A stretch of DNA of 64,000 nucleotides from Amycolatopsis japonica (GTDB lineage: Bacteria > Actinomycetota > Actinomycetes > Mycobacteriales > Pseudonocardiaceae): positions 7,185,001 to 7,249,000 of the forward strand of contig NZ_CP008953.1 in NCBI RefSeq assembly GCF_000732925.1, written 5' to 3'. Below the pieces are notes generated by a model. It saw only the letters and a list, made by a program, of their open reading frames with translations, did not search any database and was not told where the DNA came from. The position numbers and the translations under genes were made by a program. Positions 1 through 7,950 of this stretch are shown here, piece after piece; the stretch's first letter is position 1; each line of letters begins with the position of its first letter.

Positions 1-1097
1 TCGGGGCGCGTGGCCAGGTAGCGATCGATGTCGCGGTGGAACTCGGTGAGCAGGGCCGGGAACTCCAGTTCGCCGAGCCTGGCCTGGTACGGCGGTGTCA
101 CTTCGACGACCTCGGCGCCCGCTTTGACCAGCGAATTCTTGGTCTTCGTCATCACCGCTTCGACGTCCGGGCCGAGGACCGGCAGGCGCCAGAGCCCGAT
201 CCGGGAGCCCTTCAGCACGCCGGGCCGCAGGTGCGCGGCGTAGTCGGTCGGCTGGTTCGGCGGGTACGTGCCGGTGGCCGGGTCGCTCGGGTCGCGGCCT
301 TGGAGCGCGGACAGGGTCAGCGCGACGTCGACGACGTGCCTGGCCATGGGGCCGGCGGTGTCCTGTTCGGCCGAGATCGGCACGACGCCGGTGCGGCTGA
401 CCAGGCCGAGGCTCGGTTTGTGGCCCACGGTCGAGGTCATCCCGGCCGGGCAGACGATCGAGCCGTCGGTCTCACTGCCGATCGCCACCTGGGCGAGTGA
501 AGCGGCCACACCGGCGGCGGATCCTGCCGACGACCCACACGGGTTGCGGTCGAGCACGTATGGGTTGTTCGTCTGTCCACCGACGCCCGACCACCCGGAA
601 GTGGGTTTGGCGGCGCGGAAGTTCGCCCACTCGGACAGGTTCGCCTTGCCGAGGACGACCGCGCCCGCGTCGCGCAGGCGGCGGATCAGAGTCGCGTCCT
701 TCGCGGGCTTGCTGCGCAGTGCGCGAGACCCCGCCGTCGTCTGCTGGGAGCGGGTGTCGACGTTGTCCTTCACCAGGACCGGGATGCCGTCCAGCGGTCC
801 GCGCGTCTTGCCCGCGCGGCGCCGGACGTCGCTCTCCGCGGCTTGCGCGATCGCGGCCGGATTGACCGCGATGATCGCGTTCACCTTCCGGTCGACCTTG
901 TGGATGCGGTCGAGATAAGCCGAGGTCAGGCCGACCGCGGTCAGCCGTCCGGAGGACATCCGGGCCTGGAGCGCGGGGATGTCGGCGGCGTCGAGATCGA
1001 GTGGTTTTCCGGCGGCCGATGCCGCTGGTGCGGCACTCGCCGCGATGGTCGCGGCGACCAACGCCGTCAAAACTCCGAACACCGGCCGCCGCACCAT
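1..1097 (-). CDS. Secreted amidase-signature family protein (partial, 3' end beyond left edge)
   Basis: Reverse-strand reading from an ATG at 1097 is open to the window edge (about 365 codons). The first ~25 residues form a signal peptide (MVRRPVFGVLTALVAATIAA, then an Ala-rich cleavage region), so export is likely. The mature part has the amidase signature, with the Gly/Ser-rich core GSSAGSAAGVAASLAQVAIG followed by SETDGSIVCPA. This is the region holding the catalytic Ser-cisSer-Lys triad of the family. Amidase-signature enzymes hydrolyse amide bonds of varied substrates; the sequence does not identify the substrate. The start sits 14 bp downstream of the glutamine synthetase stop on the same strand, so the two may be cotranscribed. 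The C-terminus is missing. Confidence 0.9.
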   Translation of the reverse strand, partial: MVRRPVFGVLTALVAATIAASAAPAASAAGKPLDLDAADIPALQARMSSGRLTAVGLTSAYLDRIHKVDRKVNAIIAVNPAAIAQAAESDVRRRAGKTRGPLDGIPVLVKDNVDTRSQQTTAGSRALRSKPAKDATLIRRLRDAGAVVLGKANLSEWANFRAAKPTSGWSGVGGQTNNPYVLDRNPCGSSAGSAAGVAASLAQVAIGSETDGSIVCPAGMTSTVGHKPSLGLVSRTGVVPISAEQDTAGPMARHVVDVALTLSALQGRDPSDPATGTYPPNQPTDYAAHLRPGVLKGSRIGLWRLPVLGPDVEAVMTKTKNSLVKAGAEVVEVTPPYQARLGELEFPALLTEFHRDIDRYLATRP

Positions 1098-1111
1098 CAG
1101 GTCTCCTTCGT

Positions 1112-2455
1112 CTAGAGAACCGGAAGCAGGGTCCGCAGCTCGTACGGGGTCACCGCGCTGCGGTAGTTATCCCATTCAACACGTTTGTTGCGAAGGAAGA
1201 AGTCGTAAACGTGCTCTCCGAGCGCTTCGGGCAGAAGTTCCGATTTTTCCATCTCCGCCAGCGCCTCCCCGAGGTTCTGCGGGAGCTGGGCGTATCCGGC
1301 GGCGCGGCGCTCGGCGTCCGACAGCTGCCAGATGTTGTCCTCGGCGGGCGGCGGGAGCTCGTAGCCCTTCTCGATGCCCTTCAGACCGGCGGCCAGGATG
1401 ACCGAGTACGCCAGATAGGGGTTGCACGCGGAGTCGAGCGTGCGGATCTCCACGCGGCGTGACGACGCCTTGCCGGGCGAGTACATCGGAACCCTGACCA
1501 GCGCGGAGCGGTTGGCGCGGCCCCACGAAACGGTGGTCGGGGCCTCGCTGCCGCTGATCAGCCGCTTGTAGGAGTTCACCCACTGGTTGGTGACCGCCGA
1601 GATCTCCTTCGCGTGGTGCAGGAGCCCCGCCACGAAGGCCTTGCCCGTCGCGGACAACTCGTACGGGTCTTCCGCGTCGTAGAAGGCGTTGCGATCGCCC
1701 TCGAACAGGCTCACGTGGGTGTGCATCCCGGAACCCGGCTGGTCGGTGAAGGGTTTCGGCATGAAGGTCGCGCGGACCCCCTGGGTGAGCGCGACCTCCT
1801 TGACCACGTAACGGAAGGTCATCACGTTGTCGGCCATGGTCAGCGCGTCGGCGTACCGGAGGTCGATCTCCTGCTGACCGGGCGCGCCCTCGTGGTGGCT
1901 GAACTCGACCGAGATCCCCATCGCTTCGAGCGTCTCGATGGCGTGGCGGCGGAAGTGCGTCGCGGTCGCGTGGCTGGCCTGGTCGAAATAGCCGCCGTTG
2001 TCCGCGGGCTCGGGCTCGCTGCCGTCGTCCGGCAGGTTCGAGAGCAGGAAGAACTCGATCTCAGGGTGGACGTAGCAGGTGAAGCCCGCTTCGCCCGCCT
2101 TCGAGAGCTGCCTGCGCAGGACGTGCCGGGGATCCGCCCAGGACGGGGAGCCGTCCGGCATCGCGATGTCGCAGAACATGCGCGCCGAGTACGGGCCGCC
2201 GTCCGGGGTCTCCCAGGGGAGGACCTGGAACGTGGCGGGGTCGGGCTTCGCGACCATGTCCGACTCGTAGACGCGCGCGAAGCCTTCGATGGCCGATCCG
2301 TCGAAGCCGATGCCCTCGCTGAAGGCGCCCTCGAGTTCGGCCGGCGCCACCGCGACGGACTTGAGGAACCCCAGCACATCCGTGAACCAGAGCCTGACGA
2401 AACGGATGTCGCGCTCTTCCAAGGTACGGAGCACGAACTCCTGCTGGCGATCCAT
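1112..2455 (-). CDS. Type I glutamine synthetase-like enzyme, GlnA2-type (possible gamma-glutamylpolyamine synthetase)
   Basis: 447 residues. An N-terminal beta-Grasp domain (about 15-100, with GIGFDGSAIEGF) precedes the catalytic domain, which includes the glutamate-binding GSGMHTHVS. At the place of the adenylylation loop of GlnA it has NIWQL, so the tyrosine of the usual NLYDL is replaced by Trp. Regulation by adenylylation is therefore unlikely. Length and C-terminus (VTPYELRTLLPVL) match actinobacterial GlnA2. GlnA2-type proteins have been linked to gamma-glutamylation of polyamines in Streptomyces; assigning that to this protein is an inference, helped by the polyamine import locus about 32 kb away. 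ATP-dependent ligase, cytoplasmic. Confidence 0.9.
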   Translation of the reverse strand: MDRQQEFVLRTLEERDIRFVRLWFTDVLGFLKSVAVAPAELEGAFSEGIGFDGSAIEGFARVYESDMVAKPDPATFQVLPWETPDGGPYSARMFCDIAMPDGSPSWADPRHVLRRQLSKAGEAGFTCYVHPEIEFFLLSNLPDDGSEPEPADNGGYFDQASHATATHFRRHAIETLEAMGISVEFSHHEGAPGQQEIDLRYADALTMADNVMTFRYVVKEVALTQGVRATFMPKPFTDQPGSGMHTHVSLFEGDRNAFYDAEDPYELSATGKAFVAGLLHHAKEISAVTNQWVNSYKRLISGSEAPTTVSWGRANRSALVRVPMYSPGKASSRRVEIRTLDSACNPYLAYSVILAAGLKGIEKGYELPPPAEDNIWQLSDAERRAAGYAQLPQNLGEALAEMEKSELLPEALGEHVYDFFLRNKRVEWDNYRSAVTPYELRTLLPVL

Positions 2456-2523
2456 GGCCGCACCCTAACGAGAACGTGTTAACGACATGTTTCGCGACGC
2501 GCCGATCGACCGGAAGTGGTGGA

Positions 2524-3789
2524 TCACCCCACGAGGACCGGCTCGGGCTTGGCCGCCTTGGTGATCGACAGCGAAGCGACCGAAGCTATGACGGCGAGGC
2601 TCGCGGCGATGTACCAAGCGAGCGCGTAGCTGCCCGACGCGTCGCGGATCGCGCCGGCGCCGAAGGCCGCGAGACCGGCTCCGAGCTGGTGGCTGGCGAA
2701 AACCCAGCCGAAGACGATCGGCCCGGCGGCGCCGTATTGCCGGACACAGAGCGCGACGGTGGGCGGAACCGTCGCCACCCAGTCGAGGCCGTAGAAGACG
2801 ATGAACGCCCACATGCTCGGTTCCACCGTTCCGCTCAACAGTTGCGGGAGCAGAGCGAGCGAAACGCCGCGAAGGGCGTAGTAGACGCCGAGCAGGATCC
2901 GGGGATCGACGCGGTCGGTGAGCCAGCCCGAGGCGATCGTGCCTGCGACGTCGAAGATGCCGACGAGGGCGAGAAGGCCGGCGGCGGTCGTCTGTGGCAT
3001 GCCGTGGTCGTGCGCCGCGGGCACGAAGTGCGTGCTGACCAGGCCGTTCGTCGTGGCGCCGCAGATCGCGAAGCCGGCGGCGAGCAACCAGAACGTCCTC
3101 GTGCGCGCCGCCGAACCGAGGACCGACAGCGCGCGGCGGGCGGAACCACCCGTGCGGGCGACGGGAGCGACTTCGCCTGGCTCCGCTCCGTAGGCGGTCG
3201 TTCCGACGTCGGACGGGTGATCGCGGACCACCAGGAGAACGACGGGGACGACGGCCAGCGCGGCGATGGCGATGACGAGCGACGCCGTCCGCCAGCCTTC
3301 GTCGACGGCGAGGTTCGCCACGATCGGCAAGAAGATCAGCTGGCCGGTGGCGCCCGCCGCGGTGAGGACGCCGGTGACGACGCCGCGGCTGCGGACGAAC
3401 CAGCGGGCGGCGACCGTGGCGGCGAAACTCATCGCCATCGAGCCGGTGCCGACGCCGACCAGCACGCCCCAGCAGAGGATGAGCTGCCAGCTCGCGTTCA
3501 TGAACACCGTGCCGCCCGCGCCGATCGCGACGACGAACAACGCCGTCGAAGCGACGCGTCGCATGCCGAAGCGCTCCATGAGAGCCGCGGCGAAGGGCGA
3601 GAAGAGACCGTAGAGGACGAGGTTCACGGAGACGGCCGACGCGATCGTCGCGCGTGACCAGCCGAACTCGTTGTGAAGCGGGTCGATGAGCACGCCGGGG
3701 GCCGCGCGGAAACCGGCGGCGGCGAGCAGGGCGATGAATGCGGCGGCGGCGACGAACCACGCGCGGTGGAGACGGGTCTCGGTTTGCAC
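2524..3789 (-). CDS. MFS transporter
   Basis: About 421 residues from a GTG at 3789 (VQTETRLHRAWFV), with roughly twelve hydrophobic segments across the chain, typical of a major facilitator superfamily permease of the OFA/monocarboxylate-like type. The frame is open upstream to an ATG at 3867, but that start would leave only 11 bp to the divergent lipoprotein gene. The GTG leaves about 90 bp for two promoters, so I prefer it. No residue tells the substrate. It lies 68 bp upstream of the glutamine synthetase on the same strand, so a shared transcript is possible. Inner-membrane location. Confidence 0.85.
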   Translation of the reverse strand: MQTETRLHRAWFVAAAAFIALLAAAGFRAAPGVLIDPLHNEFGWSRATIASAVSVNLVLYGLFSPFAAALMERFGMRRVASTALFVVAIGAGGTVFMNASWQLILCWGVLVGVGTGSMAMSFAATVAARWFVRSRGVVTGVLTAAGATGQLIFLPIVANLAVDEGWRTASLVIAIAALAVVPVVLLVVRDHPSDVGTTAYGAEPGEVAPVARTGGSARRALSVLGSAARTRTFWLLAAGFAICGATTNGLVSTHFVPAAHDHGMPQTTAAGLLALVGIFDVAGTIASGWLTDRVDPRILLGVYYALRGVSLALLPQLLSGTVEPSMWAFIVFYGLDWVATVPPTVALCVRQYGAAGPIVFGWVFASHQLGAGLAAFGAGAIRDASGSYALAWYIAASLAVIASVASLSITKAAKPEPVLVG

Positions 3790-3878
3790 GGATACAGCGT
3801 CATCGGCGGCGGCGATCGACGAAAGCGGCCGGAAGGACACTGTGCGCAAGATTCGGGCCATGGACATAGGCTCTGGCC

Positions 3879-4547
3879 ATGCGCTGCCGTCACCTCGTGC
3901 CGGCGCTGCTGCTCACGGTCGGGCTCATCGGCGGTTGCGCGGGGTCTCCCCCGCTCCCGCCTGCCCAGGACTACGTGAGCGCGGCGGCCGACTCCCTCGT
4001 CTCGTTGCGCAGCGTGCGGTTCACGCTCGGGGTGAACGGTGTCGTCACCGGGTTGCCGGTGCGCGGGCTCAACGGCGAAGTCAGCCTCGAGGGCGGCGCG
4101 GTCGGTAAGGCCGATCTGCAGGACGACTTCGAACGGATGAAGGTCGACTACCGGCTGTCCGGCTCGGAGATCACGCTCAGTGGGCCCCGTGGGGAGCGGG
4201 TGATTCCGGCTTCGCCGCCGTACACGCCTGAAGCGATGCTCGGGCCTGAAGGTGGGCTTCGGAGGCTGCTGACCGGGGCGACCGAGTTGCGGGGCGAGCG
4301 GTGGGAGCGGGTGCAGGACACCGAGTCGTTCCGGATCGCCGCGAAGGTGCCGGCCGCGGTGATCGGCGGGATCGTGCCGGAAATCAAGTCGGACGTGTTC
4401 GTGAAGCTGTGGATTTCGCGGGACGAGCCGCGGCGGCTGGTGCGGGTGTGGTTGCAGGTGCCGCCGACGAAGCCGGAGGAGTTCGCGGTGATGCTGGAGT
4501 TGGCGTTGAGCAGGCATAACGCGGTGGTCGTGGGGGCCGGGCGGTAG
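3879..4547 (+). CDS. LppX/LprA/LprF/LprG-family lipoprotein
   Basis: 222 residues. A type II signal peptide with lipobox LIGGC gives a lipid-modified Cys near residue 21. The mature part (about 35-215) has the antiparallel sheet pattern of the LppX_LprAFG family: QDYVSAAADSLVSLRSVRF, then strands ending VRVWLQVPPTKPEEF. In mycobacteria these proteins carry acylated lipids or lipoglycans toward the outer envelope; the same role here is inference. The stop codon TAG lies inside a copy of the interspersed AGCAAAGG element, so the last residues are set by the repeat boundary. Divergent from the MFS gene. Confidence 0.85.
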   Translation: MRCRHLVPALLLTVGLIGGCAGSPPLPPAQDYVSAAADSLVSLRSVRFTLGVNGVVTGLPVRGLNGEVSLEGGAVGKADLQDDFERMKVDYRLSGSEITLSGPRGERVIPASPPYTPEAMLGPEGGLRRLLTGATELRGERWERVQDTESFRIAAKVPAAVIGGIVPEIKSDVFVKLWISRDEPRRLVRVWLQVPPTKPEEFAVMLELALSRHNAVVVGAGR

Positions 4548-4566
4548 CAAAGGTCCCCCGCTCCCT
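4543..4566 (+). repeat. Interspersed AGCAAAGG element, copy 1
   Basis: GGTAGCAAAGGTCCCCCGCT-type variant followed by CCC and a T run. It overlaps the end of the LprG-like gene and supplies its TAG stop (4545-4547). This is one of eleven copies in the window; the core is a 17-nt near-palindrome. Confidence 0.85.
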
Positions 4567-4600
4567 TTTGGGCGGGAAATGCCTGGTCAGCGGGCCCGGT

Positions 4601-4624
4601 GGTAGCAAAGGTCCCTTGCTCCCC
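4601..4624 (+). repeat. Interspersed AGCAAAGG element, copy 2
   Basis: Second copy, same orientation, 58 bp after copy 1. It ends 3 bp before the stop codon of the convergent minus-strand S33 peptidase gene. The two genes are therefore separated only by this pair of elements, which may end transcription from both sides. Confidence 0.85.
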
Positions 4625-4626
4625 CG

Positions 4627-6177
4627 CTAGGTGCAGCGGGTGTCGGGGGCGGGCAGTTCGCCATCGATCAGGTAGGCGAGGCCGGCGCTGTCGACGCACT
4701 CGTTGCCGTCGAGGAAGACAGTGTGCTGCGCGCCCTCGAACGTGAGCAAAGCTCCCTTGAGGTCCCTCGCCAGGTTCACACCGGACGCATACGGGGTCGC
4801 CGGGTCGTCGGTGGTCGAGATGATCAGGGGCTGCGGCAGGCCGTCGACATCCGGCTTGTGCACCTCCGACGTCGCGGGCACCGGCCACACCGAGCAGATG
4901 TCCAGTTCGCTCATGTCCGGCGTGCCGCCGGTCAGGAACGGCGCGCCCTGAAGCATCCGCCGGTGAGCGTCGTCGATGACGCGTCTGTCGGCGATCCGCG
5001 CACTGTCGACGCATCGGACGGCGAAGTACACGTCGAGGATGCCGGTGTACCGGCCGTCCGGCTCGCGGCCGTAGTAGTTGTCGGCCAGCGCGACCAGCGT
5101 CTTGCCACTTCCCCGCTTGAGCTCGGCGAACCCGTCGTTGAGGAATTTCCACGCGTCCTGCGAGTACAGCGCGGCACTGGTGCCGGTGATGGCGTCCTCG
5201 AACGAGAGCTTGCGGGTCCCCGCGGGTGCCGGGGCGGTGATCAGCGGCTGGACCAGGTCCTGGAACGCCTTCGTCATCGCGTCCGCGTCACGGCCGAGCG
5301 CGCAATCCGGGCGAGCCGCGCACCACTTGCCGAATTCGGCGAACGTGTTCTGGAAGCCCGCCATCTGTGTGACCAGCGATTCGGCGGTGTCGAGTTCGGG
5401 ATCGACCGCGCCGTCGAGGAGCAGCGCCCGCACCTTGTCCGGGTAGGCCTCGGCATAGGCGGTCCCGATCTGCGTCCCGTACGAAAAGCCCAGGTAGGTG
5501 AGTTTCTCGTCGCCGAGGGCCGAGCGCAGGACGTCGAGATCGCGGACGACGTCCCTGGTCCCGATGTTGGCGAGAAGCTCTGTGCCGTGCTTCGTGCGCT
5601 CGGCGCACTTCGCGGCGTACGACTTGGCGTCGGCGAGCTGCTTCGCGATCCCGGCGGGCGTGGAGTCGCTTTCCGAATCTTCCGCGCGATCCGCGTCGCG
5701 TTCGGCATCGGTGAGGCAGACGAGCTTCGGCTCGCTGGTCCCGACGCCACGCGGATCGAATCCGACGATGTCGAAGCGCTCGGCCAGCGCCGCCGCGGGC
5801 CGCGACTTCGCGATCCGCGCCGCGGCCGAGACGCCCGAGCCACCGGGGCCACCCGGATTGAGCACGAGAGAGCCGATGCGTCTCCCGGAGCTTTTCGTCT
5901 TGTGCCGGAGGACGCCGATCGAGATCGTTTCGCCGTCCGGCTTCAGGTAGTCGAGCGGCACGGTGAGTTTCGCGCAGTCGAACGCCTTGTCCTTGAACGA
6001 CGCGCACGCGCCCCACGCCAGTTTCTGCTTGCTGAACTTCTCGAGTGCCTTCGGGTCCGGAGTCGGCGACGCAGTGGTGGTCGGCGACGCCGACGGCGCG
6101 GGCTGTGGCTGCTGTGTCGTGCAGGAGGCGACCAGCACGGCGACAACGAGCACGGCCGGGACGCGGCGAAGGCTCAT
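4627..6177 (-). CDS. Secreted alpha/beta-hydrolase lipoprotein, peptidase S33 / tripeptidyl aminopeptidase (TAP) family
   Basis: 516 residues. A lipoprotein signal peptide (lipobox LVASC, Cys about 19) leads into a Ser/Pro/Thr-rich linker and then an alpha/beta-hydrolase core: oxyanion segment NPGGPGGSG (about 108), nucleophile elbow GFSYG with Ser232, acid region STTDDPATPY, and catalytic His in GAQHTVF near the C-terminus, within the TAP-like C-terminal domain. Family members remove N-terminal di- or tripeptides, or hydrolyse esters, outside the cell. A close paralogue lies directly upstream on the same strand (gap about 52 bp), with the same order of motifs. Confidence 0.9.
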   Translation of the reverse strand: MSLRRVPAVLVVAVLVASCTTQQPQPAPSASPTTTASPTPDPKALEKFSKQKLAWGACASFKDKAFDCAKLTVPLDYLKPDGETISIGVLRHKTKSSGRRIGSLVLNPGGPGGSGVSAAARIAKSRPAAALAERFDIVGFDPRGVGTSEPKLVCLTDAERDADRAEDSESDSTPAGIAKQLADAKSYAAKCAERTKHGTELLANIGTRDVVRDLDVLRSALGDEKLTYLGFSYGTQIGTAYAEAYPDKVRALLLDGAVDPELDTAESLVTQMAGFQNTFAEFGKWCAARPDCALGRDADAMTKAFQDLVQPLITAPAPAGTRKLSFEDAITGTSAALYSQDAWKFLNDGFAELKRGSGKTLVALADNYYGREPDGRYTGILDVYFAVRCVDSARIADRRVIDDAHRRMLQGAPFLTGGTPDMSELDICSVWPVPATSEVHKPDVDGLPQPLIISTTDDPATPYASGVNLARDLKGALLTFEGAQHTVFLDGNECVDSAGLAYLIDGELPAPDTRCT

Positions 6178-6229
6178 CTCGCGATCTTCGCAGCGTCCCG
6201 GCCGCTCAAGGCCCTTCGCGCCGAACTCG

Positions 6230-7855
6230 TTATTTGGCGGCGCAGCGCGTGCCCTCGTCCGGCAGGGCGCCGTTCACCAGGTAGTCGATACCGATCTGGT
6301 CGACGCACGACACGCCCTGGAGGAACACCGTGTGCTGGTTTCCCTCGAACGTGAGCAAAGCTCCCTTGATCGCTTTCGCGAGGTTGACGCCCGCCTGATA
6401 CGGGGTCGCCGGATCGTTCGTGGTCGAGATGACCAGCGTCTTCGGCAGGCCCTCGACGTTCGGCTGATGCGGTTCCGAGGTGTTCGGCACGGGCCAGAAG
6501 GCGCAGGAGTCACGTGCGGCTCCGTCCGGCTTGCCGTCGTCGAGGAACGGCGCCGCCTGCGCGTACCGCTTCTGCGCGTCGAGGATCTTCGCCGGATCGG
6601 TGACCCGGGGGTCGTCGACGCAGCGGATCGCGACGAAGGCGTCCTGCGTCGTCCCGTAGCGGCCGTCGGCGCCGCGCTCGTTGTAGAGGTCGGCCAGTTT
6701 TTCCAGGCCGTCGCCGCGCTGGCGCTTCAGGTCGTTGAGCGCGGAGTTCAGCGGTTCCCAGAGATCTTCCTGGTAGAGGGCCTGTATCACGCCCGTCGTC
6801 GCGTCCTCGTACGACAGTTTCCGGCCGTCGCTGACCGGCACCGGGAAGTCGATCAGGGGCCGCACCAGGTCTTGGAACGCCTTCGTCACGCCGGCGGCGT
6901 CGCGCCCCAGTGCGCAGTCCTCACGCGCGGCGCACCAGTTCGAGAACTCCCCGAACGCCTTGCCGAAACCCTGACCCTGCCCGACCAGCGACTCCACCGC
7001 GTCCTGCTCCGGGTCGACGGCTCCGTCGAGCACCAGCGCGCGGACGTTCGCCGGGAACGCCTCGGCGTAGGCGGACCCGATCCGCGTCCCGTAGGAGTAG
7101 CCGAGATAGTTCAGCTTCGGCTCGCCGAGGACCGATCGCAGGATGTCCATGTCCTTGACGACGTCACGCGTGCCCAGGTTCGCGAGCATCGCGGCGCCGT
7201 GTTCGGTCCGCTCGGCACACTTCGCCGCGAAGTCCTGGGACTCGGCCTCCTGCTTTTTCACCCCCTCGGGTGAGCCGTCGGTCTCGCTGTCGTCCGCGCG
7301 GTCCGCGTCGCGTTCGGCGTCGGTCAGGCAGCGGACCTGGGGCTGGCTCGCGCCGATGCCGCGCGGGTCGAAGCCGACCATGTCGAAGCGCTTGCCCAGC
7401 TCGTTCGTCGCCGTCCGGGAGGCGAGACCGGCCGCGGCCTGCATCCCGGAAGCGCCGGGGCCGCCGGGATTGACCACGAGCGCCCCAATCCTTTCGTCGG
7501 TATCCAGCGCCTTGCGGCGCAACAGGCCGAGCGTGATCGAGTCGCCTTCGGGCTTCGCGTAGTCGAGCGGGACGGTGAGCCGGGCGCACTGTGCGTCCTT
7601 CACTCGAAACGCCGCTTTCGCGTCATCGGATGTCGCGTAGGGTGCACAGTCGGCCCAGGTCAGGCTCTGTCCGTACAACTTCTCCAGTCCGGCGGGCACC
7701 GGTCCGGTCGGAGCGTGCGACTCGGTGGCCGGAGGCGGCGGCTGGGTTCTACCCTCTCCCGACGAGCACGCGGCGACGGTGACCGCGAGCAGGCCGGACA
7801 GCGTGATCGCGGCGAATCGACGGGCACGGGACCTGGCGCTGACATGAGTGGACAC
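6230..7855 (-). CDS. Secreted alpha/beta-hydrolase lipoprotein, S33/TAP family (paralogue of the preceding gene)
   Basis: 541 residues from a GTG at 7855 (VSTHVSARSR); upstream in-frame starts would run toward the divergent secA2. Lipobox VAACS gives a lipid anchor. Motifs match the neighbouring copy: NPGGPGASG, nucleophile elbow GYSYG (Ser), acid region STTNDPATPY, and GNQHTVF with the catalytic His. The C-terminal half keeps the same Cys pattern (CALGRD, CVDDP, CAFWPVP), suggesting conserved disulfides. This looks like tandem duplication followed by divergence. Likely an extracytoplasmic aminopeptidase or esterase; substrate unknown. Confidence 0.88.
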   Translation of the reverse strand: MSTHVSARSRARRFAAITLSGLLAVTVAACSSGEGRTQPPPPATESHAPTGPVPAGLEKLYGQSLTWADCAPYATSDDAKAAFRVKDAQCARLTVPLDYAKPEGDSITLGLLRRKALDTDERIGALVVNPGGPGASGMQAAAGLASRTATNELGKRFDMVGFDPRGIGASQPQVRCLTDAERDADRADDSETDGSPEGVKKQEAESQDFAAKCAERTEHGAAMLANLGTRDVVKDMDILRSVLGEPKLNYLGYSYGTRIGSAYAEAFPANVRALVLDGAVDPEQDAVESLVGQGQGFGKAFGEFSNWCAAREDCALGRDAAGVTKAFQDLVRPLIDFPVPVSDGRKLSYEDATTGVIQALYQEDLWEPLNSALNDLKRQRGDGLEKLADLYNERGADGRYGTTQDAFVAIRCVDDPRVTDPAKILDAQKRYAQAAPFLDDGKPDGAARDSCAFWPVPNTSEPHQPNVEGLPKTLVISTTNDPATPYQAGVNLAKAIKGALLTFEGNQHTVFLQGVSCVDQIGIDYLVNGALPDEGTRCAAK

Positions 7856-7950
7856 GGTTGGATCGTGCCATCGGCCGTGGAACTCGGCCGCACCACCACT
7901 GCGTTGGTGATACGGGTGCGGACGGCAGAAGAGCAGACGGGAGCACAGGG

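Noticed and set aside
4723..6354. 543-codon plus-strand open frame opposite the first S33 peptidase
   Set aside because: Antisense shadow; the minus strand has a signal peptide, lipobox and complete catalytic triad.
4741..6365. AGCAAAGCTCCCTTGA near 4747 and 6355 as further copies of the interspersed element
   Set aside because: These encode the conserved GALLTFEG segment of the two paralogous peptidases; the similarity follows from shared coding sequence.
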